From contig JBAJNN010000003.1 in NCBI GenBank assembly GCA_036881905.1, positions 1-64,000 of the forward strand: 64,000 nt of DNA. The letters are read 5' to 3'. How positions within the stretch are numbered: position 1 is the first letter of the stretch; each line of letters opens with the position of its first letter. The notes below the pieces were generated by a model. That model was given only the letters and a program-made list of their open reading frames with translations. It ran no database searches and was not told where the DNA came from. Positions 56,265 to 64,000 of this stretch are shown here, piece by piece. The stretch is from JBAJNN01 sp036881905. Its GTDB lineage: Bacteria > Pseudomonadota > Alphaproteobacteria > Rhizobiales > Im1. Made by a program: the position numbers and the translations under genes.

Positions 56265-57352
56265 TGGAATTCAAGGCTGCGCGCATCGATGCTTTTATGA
56301 AAAATCCGGTTCCGGCGGTCAAGGCGGTTCTGATTCACGGTTCCGATGAGGGGATGGTGCGCGAATATGCCTGCAAGCTGGTGGCGGTGGTCGCCGGAGC
56401 CGTGGATGATGTTTTCAATATTGCGAGACTCGATGACAAGGCTCTTTTGACCGATCCGGGCCTGCTCGCCGACGAGGCGCGCGCGATCTCGCTCATGGGG
56501 GGGCGGCGCGTGGTGTGGATCGGCAATGCGGGAAAAGGCCTTGCCCGCGCCGCCGGCAATTACCTGCCCGAGGCTCTCGGAGACAGCCTGATCGTCGCCG
56601 AGGCGGGCTGGCTGCGCAAGACCGATCCGTTACGGCGGCTTTTCGAGCGACGCGCCAACGCGCTCGCCGTGGCCTGTTACCCTGACGACACCGCTTCATT
56701 GCGCACATTGATCCTCGGCCAGCTCGAAGAGCACGGGCTGACGATCGCCGCCGATGCGCTGGCGCGTCTTCAGTCCCGGGTTGGGGCCGATCGGATGTTA
56801 TCACGCTCGGAGGTGGAAAAACTCGTCCTTTATTGCCACGGCCAAAATCGGGTCACGCTGCGCGATGTTGACGCCATTGGCGTCGATACCTCGTCTCTCG
56901 CCCTCGAATCGATGCTTGACGCGGTGTTTGAGGGCAATCCGAACGGCGCCGAGAAAACGTATGAACGGCTGACCGGCGCGGGCCTACCGGTGACGTCGAT
57001 TACTATTACCGCAGCCAATCACATTGCCCTGTTGCAACGCTTGAAAGCAAGGATCGCCGCGGGGCAATCGGCGCAAACGGTCGTCGCCAGTGCCCGGCCG
57101 CCGATATTTTTTGCACGGCGCACTTCGTTTCTGCGCCAGCTCGGCCTCTGGACTATCGAGGCATTATTCATCGCCGCGGACAATATCGGCGATGCCGAAC
57201 TCAAAACCCGCGAGCATGCGGCGCTCGCGGCCGACATCGTCGGCCATGCGCTTCTCAATCTTGCGTGTCTTGCACAAAGTCGCTCAAGGCGCGGATCTGG
57301 TGTTCACTCTAGCGCGCCATTCGATCCGATTGAATCGAACCGGCGCTTTTAA
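56261..57352 (+). CDS. holA: DNA polymerase III subunit delta
   Basis: 363 residues of the clamp-loader delta family: AVLIHGSDEGMVREYACKL, GGRRVVWIGNAG, WLRKTDPLRRLFERR and RTSFLRQLGLWTIEAL. Opens the beta clamp. Start overlaps the regulator gene by 4 bp. Confidence 0.93.
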   Translation: MMEFKAARIDAFMKNPVPAVKAVLIHGSDEGMVREYACKLVAVVAGAVDDVFNIARLDDKALLTDPGLLADEARAISLMGGRRVVWIGNAGKGLARAAGNYLPEALGDSLIVAEAGWLRKTDPLRRLFERRANALAVACYPDDTASLRTLILGQLEEHGLTIAADALARLQSRVGADRMLSRSEVEKLVLYCHGQNRVTLRDVDAIGVDTSSLALESMLDAVFEGNPNGAEKTYERLTGAGLPVTSITITAANHIALLQRLKARIAAGQSAQTVVASARPPIFFARRTSFLRQLGLWTIEALFIAADNIGDAELKTREHAALAADIVGHALLNLACLAQSRSRRGSGVHSSAPFDPIESNRRF

Positions 57353-57368
57353 ACTCTTTATTTCGTCT

Positions 57369-57413
57369 GCATAATCTTGATCGTCCTCGCTTTGCTTGTG
57401 GCTCGGATTATGC
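57369..57413. repeat. Palindromic intergenic repeat, copy A
   Basis: Arms GCATAATC (57369-57376) and GATTATGC (57406-57413) around a 29-bp loop, between the converging ends of holA and maeB. The left part, GCATAATCTTGATCGTCCT, is identical to copy B at 59798. It resembles the GCATGATC...GATCATGC palindromes seen in other alphaproteobacterial genomes. Confidence 0.75.
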
Positions 57414-57414
57414 T

Positions 57415-59718
57415 CTAGCGCCGGACGGGCCCTCGATTCTGACGATTTTCATGAAGACGCTGGGCTTCGACCACCGACAGGGCGGTCATGTTGATCACGC
57501 CGCGCACGGTGACCGATGGCGTCAGAATATGGGCCGGCCGCGCCGGACCGAGCAGGATCGGTCCGATGGGCAGGGCGTCCGCCATGCTTTTGATAAGCTG
57601 GTAGGAAATGTTGGCGGCATCGAGCGTCGGCATAATCAGCATATTGGCCCGGCCCCTGAGAATGGAATGAGGGAAGATTCGTGTTCTGAGCGTTTCGTCG
57701 ATGGCGGCGTCGCCATGCATTTCCCCCTCGACTTCAAGGTCTGGCGCGGTTTTTCGCAGAATGTCCAGGACGTCACGCATTTTGATCGCGGTTTCGGTAT
57801 CGGCGCTGCCGAAACTCGAATGCGACAGTAGGGCAATCTTCGGTTCCATGCCGAAAGCGCGAACCTGCTCGGTGGCAAGCCGGGTCATCTTTGCGAGTTC
57901 TTCGGCGCCGGGGTTGGGCTGGACGTAGGTGTCGGCGAGGAAATAGACTCCACTCGCCACGATGATCAAGCTGAGAGCGGCGAAATTATCGGCATTGGGG
58001 GCGAGCCCGATGACGTCGCGAATATCGCTAAGATGGCGGTCAAAACGGCCCTCGAGCCCGCAGATCATGGCGTCCGCCTCGCCGCGATGAACGGCCAGCG
58101 CGGCAATGACGGTGGTGTTGGTGCGCACGATGGTGCGGGCCAGATCGGGCGTGACGCCGCGCCGATCGGTTTGCTCAAGGTAGCTTTCGACATACTGGCG
58201 ATAGCGCGGATCGTCGTTGGGATCGATAATCTCAAAATCCCGCCCTGGCCGGATCGACAGGCCGTAGCGCTTAAGGCGCGTATCGATCACATTGGGCCTG
58301 GCGATCAGGATCGGCTCGGCGATTTTTTCCTCGATCAAGGTCTGGGCCGCGCGCAAAATGCGTTCATCTTCTCCTTCGGCGTAAATCACCCGTTTCGGTT
58401 CGAGCCTCGCCCTGGTAAAGACCGGCTTCATGATCAAACCGGAACGAAACACAAAGCGGACGAGGCCTTCGTTATAGGCGGTAAAGTCCTCGATCGGGCG
58501 GCGCGCCACGCCGGATTCCATGGCGGCCCTGGCGACGGCGGGGGCAATTCTCAAGATCAGTCGGGGATCGAACGGCGTCGGGATCAGATAATCGGGTCCG
58601 AACAGGCGCACCTCGCCGCCATAAGCCTGTTCGGCAATCTCGGAGGAGGCTTCATGCGCAAGTTCGGCGATAGCGTTGACAGTCGCCAGTTTCATCTCTT
58701 CATTGATCGCGGTTGCGCCGGTATCGAGCGCGCCGCGAAAGATATAGGGAAAACATAAGACATTATTGACCTGATTGGGATAATCGGAGCGGCCGGTGCA
58801 GATCATCGCTTCGGGATTCGCCGCGCGCGCCTCCTCGGGCATGATTTCCGGCGCCGGATTGGCCAGCGCCATGATCAGCGGGCGCGGCGCCATGCGTTTC
58901 ACCATCTCGGGGTTCAAGACATTGCCGGCCGAGAGCCCTAGGAAAATATCCGCCCCATCGATAATCTCGCCGAGGCCGCGCTTGTCGGTGTCCTGGGCAT
59001 AGGCCGCCATCCAGCGATTCATGGTCTCGTCGCGGCCCTTATAAACCACACCGTCAATATCGCTGACCCAGATATTGCCTCGGCTGACGCCAAGCGAAAC
59101 CAGAAGATTGAGGCAGGCGATCGCCGCCGCCCCCGCCCCCGATGTCACGACCTTGATGTTGCCGAGGGATTTTTTGGTCAGGATCATGGCGTTGGTCACC
59201 GCGGCGGCGACAATGATCGCGGTGCCATGCTGGTCGTCATGAAAAACGGGAATATCCATCTTCTCACTCAGCCTGGCCTCGACATCGAAACATTCCGGCG
59301 CCTTGATGTCTTCGAGATTGATCCCGCCGAAGGTCGGTTCCAGCGCCGCCACCACATCGCACAGATGATCGACATTGCGCGAGGAGACTTCTATGTCGAA
59401 CACATCGATACCGGCGAATTTCTTGAACAGAACCGCCTTGCCCTCCATCACCGGCTTTGCGGCGAGCGGGCCAATAGTGCCGAGGCCCAGAACCGCCGTG
59501 CCGTCGGAGATGACGGCGACCAGATTGCCGCGCGCCGTCAATTCGGCGACTTGATCGGGGCGCTCCACGATCTCTTCGCATGCGGCCGCCACGCCCGGGG
59601 AATAGGCGAGAGCCAAATCATGCTGGTTGCTCAAAGGCTTGGTCGGAACAACCTCGATTTTCCCCGGCCTGGTGTTGCGGTGATAGCCGAGCGCCTGAAG
59701 TTTCGTATCCTTCGACAT
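57415..59718 (-). CDS. maeB: NADP-dependent malic enzyme with C-terminal phosphotransacetylase domain
   Basis: 767 residues from the ATG at 59718 (an in-frame ATG at 59730 is possible). Oxidatively decarboxylates malate to pyruvate with NADP. The malic enzyme domain has VVPTKPLSNQHDLALAYSPG, VFHDDQHGTAIIVAAA and VTSGAGAAAIACLNLL. The C-terminal ~330 residues are a PTA-like domain that regulates the enzyme in MaeB. Flanked by the palindromic repeats. Confidence 0.96.
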   Translation of the reverse strand: MSKDTKLQALGYHRNTRPGKIEVVPTKPLSNQHDLALAYSPGVAAACEEIVERPDQVAELTARGNLVAVISDGTAVLGLGTIGPLAAKPVMEGKAVLFKKFAGIDVFDIEVSSRNVDHLCDVVAALEPTFGGINLEDIKAPECFDVEARLSEKMDIPVFHDDQHGTAIIVAAAVTNAMILTKKSLGNIKVVTSGAGAAAIACLNLLVSLGVSRGNIWVSDIDGVVYKGRDETMNRWMAAYAQDTDKRGLGEIIDGADIFLGLSAGNVLNPEMVKRMAPRPLIMALANPAPEIMPEEARAANPEAMICTGRSDYPNQVNNVLCFPYIFRGALDTGATAINEEMKLATVNAIAELAHEASSEIAEQAYGGEVRLFGPDYLIPTPFDPRLILRIAPAVARAAMESGVARRPIEDFTAYNEGLVRFVFRSGLIMKPVFTRARLEPKRVIYAEGEDERILRAAQTLIEEKIAEPILIARPNVIDTRLKRYGLSIRPGRDFEIIDPNDDPRYRQYVESYLEQTDRRGVTPDLARTIVRTNTTVIAALAVHRGEADAMICGLEGRFDRHLSDIRDVIGLAPNADNFAALSLIIVASGVYFLADTYVQPNPGAEELAKMTRLATEQVRAFGMEPKIALLSHSSFGSADTETAIKMRDVLDILRKTAPDLEVEGEMHGDAAIDETLRTRIFPHSILRGRANMLIMPTLDAANISYQLIKSMADALPIGPILLGPARPAHILTPSVTVRGVINMTALSVVEAQRLHENRQNRGPVRR

Positions 59719-59741
59719 GCTTGATACCATATCCTCAATTT

Positions 59742-59841
59742 AGAGCGGATTGCGTTCAGATTGAATCGCAATACCGCTCTAACATTCTATTTTATAAGCA
59801 TAATCTTGATCGTCCTTGGCTCTCTCCGGATCGGATTATGC
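59742..59841. repeat. Composite palindromic repeat, copy B, upstream of maeB
   Basis: Two hairpins. The first (59742-59780) pairs AGAGCGG, ATTGCG and TTCA with TGAA, CGCAAT and CCGCTCT, with two single-base bulges. The second (59798-59841) has the GCATAATC/GATTATGC arms of copy A. It starts 24 bp upstream of the maeB start codon. Confidence 0.75.
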
Positions 59842-60086
59842 TTTAGTGTTTCGTCTGGATGCAGACCCGTTCGCTTTGTCCAAACGGAGGGTGCGGGAAA
59901 CAGCTCCATGATCGGGCGGTTTATCGGTGCAAGCCGCCATGGCCACGATGACGACATTACCCCTTACATCATAGCGTAATCGGGCCTGGCGACAAACTTA
60001 TATGTTGAAACTGTGCAGCGCCCATTTTATAATGACCGCATTCCTGTTTTCCCACCAGAAAAATCGATCCGAAAGGCCTCCCCAAT
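59842..60086. other. Divergent intergenic region maeB/exporter
   Basis: Remaining ~245 bp of the 368-bp space between maeB and the plus-strand exporter. Nothing recognised besides the repeats to the left. Confidence 0.4.
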
Positions 60087-61322
60087 ATGGAGCAGAAATT
60101 GCCCCGTAAGCACAAACGTCGCTTTCCTTCGGTGATGGAATTTATCGCCCTCATGGCCGCGATGATGGCGATGGTGTCGTTGCCCATCGACATTACTCTT
60201 CCTGCCTTTCCTACATTGACGCGTGATTTTTCCCTGGCCGGCGCCAATACGGCTCAAACCACCGTCACAATCTACACGTTGGGGTTTGCGCTCGGACAAA
60301 TGTTCTATGGCCCGCTTTCCGACGCTTTAGGGCGCAAGCCGCTCTTGATGGTCGGTTTTGCCGTCTCCTGCCTCGCCTCGCTCTTTATTGTCTTCAATAG
60401 TAATTTTACATTCCTTCTCGTGGGTCGTTTTTTCCAGGGGGTTGGGTGCGCCGCCCCCAGAATCATCGCGATAGCAGTGATCCGCGATATGTTCGGCGGA
60501 CGCCGAATGGCTAAGGTCATGTCCACGATCATTACCGTTTTCGTTCTGGCGCCGATGTTTGCCCCGAGTATCGGTGGCGTGCTGCTCGCCCTTGGCGACT
60601 GGCGATGGATCTTCTGGTTTTTGTTCGTTGTTTCATTGGCCGTTATGCTCTGGACCAACCTTCGCCTGCCGGAAACCAAACCATCCTACAAGCGCAAATC
60701 GTTCTCCATGGCCGCGATGGCGGAAGCGTTCGCCGCGATGTTGGCCATCCGTCAGACGCTTGGGTATAGCCTGGCCATCATGTTCATGTTTGGCTGTCTG
60801 CTGAGCTGGATCACCTCCGCCCAACAGATTTTCGCCGATATTTACGACGTGCATGGAAGCTTTCCGGCCTTTTTCGCCATGATCGCGGGCTGTGCGGCTG
60901 TCGGCTCTTTCGTGAACAACCGTCTCGTTATGCGTCTGGGTACGCGCTTGCTCTCCCACTCGGCGCTCATCGGCATAATCGCCATGGGAGCACTCTTGGT
61001 CCTGCTTGCTTCAGCCGGCGTTGTCCCGCTGGTCGGGTTTTGCATCATGATAGGCGCGATTTTGTTTGCCTATGCCCTCGCCGTGTCGAACTTCACCCCC
61101 CTGGCCATGCATAAGGTGGGCCATATCAGCGGGATGGCCTCGTCTTTCATCGGTTTTACCCAAACCGCCGGCGGCGGGGTTCTGGGCTACCTTGTCGGTC
61201 AAGCCTATAACCACACCATCATCCCCATGACGCTCGGTTTCGTGGTTTTCGGCCTTGCCTCGCTATTGAGCATCCTGTTTGCCGAGAAAGGGCGGTTTAT
61301 GAACACTTCGCGAGGCGAATGA
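60087..61322 (+). CDS. MFS multidrug exporter, Bcr/CflA type
   Basis: 411 residues, ~12 helices. Family features: SLPIDITLPAFPTLTRDFSL, the MFS motif A GPLSDALGRKPLL, and GVGCAAPRIIAIAVIRDMFG. Proton-driven efflux of drugs or metabolites; substrate unknown. Convergent with leuA (21 bp). Confidence 0.9.
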   Translation: MEQKLPRKHKRRFPSVMEFIALMAAMMAMVSLPIDITLPAFPTLTRDFSLAGANTAQTTVTIYTLGFALGQMFYGPLSDALGRKPLLMVGFAVSCLASLFIVFNSNFTFLLVGRFFQGVGCAAPRIIAIAVIRDMFGGRRMAKVMSTIITVFVLAPMFAPSIGGVLLALGDWRWIFWFLFVVSLAVMLWTNLRLPETKPSYKRKSFSMAAMAEAFAAMLAIRQTLGYSLAIMFMFGCLLSWITSAQQIFADIYDVHGSFPAFFAMIAGCAAVGSFVNNRLVMRLGTRLLSHSALIGIIAMGALLVLLASAGVVPLVGFCIMIGAILFAYALAVSNFTPLAMHKVGHISGMASSFIGFTQTAGGGVLGYLVGQAYNHTIIPMTLGFVVFGLASLLSILFAEKGRFMNTSRGE

Positions 61323-61343
61323 CAGCCATCGACAGAGGGGCGC

Positions 61344-63068
61344 TCACCCTTTACCGGTTTTGGGCCCGTAATTCGGCTTGTCCCTCGATCGATCGCGAAA
61401 CGCCACATTCGCCGCGTTGAGAACGGCTTTGAGCGAGGCCGTCGCGATGTCCGCGTCGATACCGACGCCAAAAACCGTGGAGCCGTCGCCGGTGCGGCAT
61501 TCGATATAAGCGGCGGCGGGGGCGTCTGTGCCTTTCCCCAGCGCATGTTCTTGATAATCGACAACCGCCAGAGCGACGCCGCAATCGTTCTTGAGCGCGT
61601 CCAGCGCTGCGGATACGAGGCCGGTCCCGGCGCCGGAGATAATATGTTCCTCATTGCCGGCTCGGATGCGACCTTTAAAAGCTCGCGCCCGATCGGGTGT
61701 GTCAGCACCGCTCTCGGTATAATCGATGAGCGAGAAACGCTGCGGCGCGTCAAGGCAATAGGTTTTCGTGAACGCATCCCAGACGTCCCGAACCGTCAGT
61801 TCCCTGCCGGTTGCATCGGTGATGGCCTGGACCTTGTGGCTGAAATCCTGTTGCAGATGGCGCGGTAGTTTCAGACCCTTGTCACGCCATAGAACCCAAG
61901 CCACACCGCCTTTGCCCGACTGGCTGTTCACGCGGATGACCGCCTCGTAAGATCGCCCCAGATCCGCCGGATCGACGGTAAGATAGGGAATGTTCCAGAT
62001 GGAATCATTGCGCTTCTCGCGGGCCTCGAAGCCTTTTTTGATCGCATCTTGATGTGAACCGGAAAAAGCGGTGAACACGAAATCGCCGGCATAAGGGTGG
62101 CGTGGATGAACCGGGATTTGCGTACAGCATTCCACCATATTCACAACCTCGTCGATATTGGAAAAGTCGAGGCCGGGAGCGACGCCTTGAGAGTAAAGAT
62201 TGAGGGCTTGGGTTACCAGATCGACATTGCCGGTGCGTTCGCCATGGCCGAACAGGCACCCTTCCACGCGATCGGCACCGGCCATGACGGCAAACTCGGA
62301 GGCCGCCACCGCCGTTCCGCGGTCATTATGTGGGTGGGCGCTGATCGTCACGCAATCGCGTCTTGAAATGTTGCGGCAAAACCATTCGATCTGATCGGCG
62401 TAAATATTCGGCGTGGCGCTCTCCACCGTTGCCGGCAGGTTGAAAATCACTGGGTGATCCGGCCTCGGTCGCCAAACCTCCAGCACGGCTTCGCAGATTT
62501 CCAGGGCAAATTCGGGTTCGGTCGATGAAAAGGCCTCCGGCGAATATTCAAAAGTCCATTGTGTGGCGGGTCGTCTGGCGCTTTCGTCCGCAATCCGCTT
62601 CGCGCCGGAAACGGCCAGTTGTATGATCGCCGATTTATCCATGCCGAACACCGTGCGGCGGAAAACCGGCGCGGTGGCGTTGTAAAAATGAACGATGGCT
62701 CTGCCGACACCATCCAAAGCGTCGAAAGTGCGCGAAATCAGATCGTCGCGAGATTGGGTGAGAACCTGAATGCTCACGTCTTCGGGGATTAGCACCGTAT
62801 CGATCAAATGGCGAATGAAATCGAAATCGGTTTTCGAGGCCGAGGGGAAACCGACTTCTATCTCCTTGAAACCGGTTTTGACCAGAAGGTCGAAAAGCCG
62901 CAGCTTTTTCTCAATGGTCATGGGATTAACGAGAGCCTGATTGCCGTCGCGCAGATCGACCGAACACCATCTTGGCGCGGAGTTTATACGTTTCGAGGGC
63001 CAAGTACGCTCGGGCAAATCGATTCCAGAATCGAATGGCCGGTATTTAGTGTCCGGATTGCTCAACAT
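61344..63068 (-). CDS. leuA: 2-isopropylmalate synthase
   Basis: 574 residues from the ATG at 63068 (ATG at 63086 also in frame). Condenses acetyl-CoA and 2-ketoisovalerate, the first step of leucine synthesis. HMGL-like TIM barrel: CSVDLRDGNQALVNPM and ISAHPHNDRGTAVAA, with the C-terminal regulatory domain binding leucine (YIECRTGDGSTVFGVGIDAD). The longer, LeuA type-2 architecture. Confidence 0.96.
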   Translation of the reverse strand: MLSNPDTKYRPFDSGIDLPERTWPSKRINSAPRWCSVDLRDGNQALVNPMTIEKKLRLFDLLVKTGFKEIEVGFPSASKTDFDFIRHLIDTVLIPEDVSIQVLTQSRDDLISRTFDALDGVGRAIVHFYNATAPVFRRTVFGMDKSAIIQLAVSGAKRIADESARRPATQWTFEYSPEAFSSTEPEFALEICEAVLEVWRPRPDHPVIFNLPATVESATPNIYADQIEWFCRNISRRDCVTISAHPHNDRGTAVAASEFAVMAGADRVEGCLFGHGERTGNVDLVTQALNLYSQGVAPGLDFSNIDEVVNMVECCTQIPVHPRHPYAGDFVFTAFSGSHQDAIKKGFEAREKRNDSIWNIPYLTVDPADLGRSYEAVIRVNSQSGKGGVAWVLWRDKGLKLPRHLQQDFSHKVQAITDATGRELTVRDVWDAFTKTYCLDAPQRFSLIDYTESGADTPDRARAFKGRIRAGNEEHIISGAGTGLVSAALDALKNDCGVALAVVDYQEHALGKGTDAPAAAYIECRTGDGSTVFGVGIDADIATASLKAVLNAANVAFRDRSRDKPNYGPKTGKG

Positions 63069-63204
63069 AAGACAAGAAGCTCCCATGGTTATTGTTTCGT
63101 AGTGACCGGTAAAGTTCAGAAAAAATCCCTAGACTTCAGTTTATATGAATATCCAGCATAGCACAACACGAATGACAACCACCATGGGCCGCTGGTCTGG
63201 TCTT

Positions 63205-64000
63205 CTATATCCTATCTCGGCAGGAAGGGCCCGACACGGCGGTCAGACGGTGGAACCGTATCAGACCGATCGCGATAAACATGGTCGCAAGCCCGGCGAC
63301 CGGCCCGACAATCCGGTAATCGGGACAAAAGATCGTCACGCCGCACAGCCCGGCCAGAGCGAGGCGCAGCGCAATATCAAGGATACGGCGTTGATGGAGT
63401 CGCGCCTGAAAGGCCAGAGACAAGCCCAGCGTGGCGATACTCACGACGAGACAAGCGGGAATTTGGCCGAATCCGGGTGCTACGACCAACTCCGGTCGCG
63501 CGAATATTGCGGCCATCATCACCATCAGCGGCATACATATGACAAGCGCCGCCATCATGGTACGGATGAAAGAGGCGTTGGCGATGCGTGAGGTAACCGC
63601 GGCCACAACCGAGGTCGGCGGCGACAATTCACCGAAGACCGCGACGAAGAAGGCAAAGAAGTGAACCACCCAAGGGTCGAGACCGGCCTTGATCATGAAG
63701 GGTGCAATCACCACGGCGGTGATGATATAGGTGGGCGAGACCGGTAGCCCCATGCCGACGATATAACCGAAACCGAAAGCCACCAGCGCCAGAACGGCGA
63801 TGTTGACGCCGGCACCTGCCATAAGCAGGGTTCCCAGCTTGGTGGGAACCCCGGTTATGGTGAACAGCGCCGTCAGAATGCCGAGCGTGGCGAGGAGATG
63901 GGTCAGTTCGGCGGTAATGACGGAAAAGAATTCGATCAGTTTCAGGAACGGCCGCACCAGTGTTTTCAGGCTGAATATACCCTCTCGCCGGACACGCCAT
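63205..64000 (-). CDS. TRAP transporter permease, C-terminal part (truncated by window)
   Basis: The frame remains open to the right edge, so the N-terminus is outside. About 8 membrane helices. GMGLPVSPTYIITAVVIAPF and FGELSPPTSVVAAVTSRIA are typical of the large membrane subunit in TRAP/TAXI 4TM-12TM fused permeases. Imports organic anions with a periplasmic binding protein; substrate unknown. Confidence 0.88.
   Translation of the reverse strand, partial: WRVRREGIFSLKTLVRPFLKLIEFFSVITAELTHLLATLGILTALFTITGVPTKLGTLLMAGAGVNIAVLALVAFGFGYIVGMGLPVSPTYIITAVVIAPFMIKAGLDPWVVHFFAFFVAVFGELSPPTSVVAAVTSRIANASFIRTMMAALVICMPLMVMMAAIFARPELVVAPGFGQIPACLVVSIATLGLSLAFQARLHQRRILDIALRLALAGLCGVTIFCPDYRIVGPVAGLATMFIAIGLIRFHRLTAVSGPSCRDRI

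Noticed and set aside
1..64000. CRISPR array or rRNA operon
   Set aside because: No regularly spaced direct repeats and no rRNA-like sequence seen in the window.

Overview
The window is about 64 kb of an alphaproteobacterial chromosome, roughly 56% GC by eye. Evidence for the class: the order lnt - XRE regulator - metK - trmB - rimP - nusA - ylxR - infB - rbfA - (truB) - rpsO - pnp; an Irr-type Fur regulator; fabA-fabB-fabI; a leucyl-aminopeptidase/NlpC-P60 pair; and an N-terminally extended IF-2. The order or genus cannot be fixed from this stretch.

Layout. 0-9 kb: 3' end of a giant coiled-coil repeat protein, rsfS, nadD, a cell-wall NlpC/P60 hydrolase, an M17 aminopeptidase, both subunits of a 3-oxoacid CoA-transferase, an SH3 protein and irr. 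9.2-12 kb: fabA-fabB-fabI. 12.3-26.4 kb (minus strand): the nusA-infB-pnp supercluster, metK, an XRE regulator and lnt. In this cluster truB survives only as a frameshifted, N-terminally deleted remnant between rbfA and rpsO.

26.5-37 kb is the accessory part, ending next to tRNA-Trp. It has three blocks. (i) A compact RiPP-like locus: a 41-residue peptide gene with a strong ribosome binding site, an intrinsic terminator/attenuator, an HExxH-type peptide-modifying enzyme (N-terminal part in another frame), a carboxymuconolactone-decarboxylase-like protein and an MFS exporter broken by one frameshift. (ii) A D-glutamate catabolic operon, dgcN-dgcA-D-amino-acid transaminase. (iii) A minus-strand operon driven by an exact TTGACA-17-TATAAT promoter: an unrecognised 158-residue protein, a 2OG-Fe(II) oxygenase, an HprK-like P-loop kinase, a nitroreductase and a flippase. 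Blocks (i) and (iii) are the best candidates for undescribed peptide- or protein-modification systems.

37.3-49.9 kb: tRNA-Trp, secE, nusG, rplK, rplA, rplJ, rplL, rpoB, rpoC. The usual rpsL-rpsG-fusA-tuf does not follow; a ~750-950-bp gap and then thyA follow instead. 50.8-64 kb: thyA, mutL, coaA, an L,D-transpeptidase, an OmpR-type regulator, holA, maeB (malic enzyme-PTA fusion), a Bcr/CflA-type exporter, leuA and the 3' part of a TRAP permease. Palindromic repeats related to each other flank maeB.

The truB remnant, the broken exporter, the split HExxH gene and several 350-950-bp gaps suggest a genome with some ongoing gene decay, although single-base assembly errors could explain the frameshifts outside truB.
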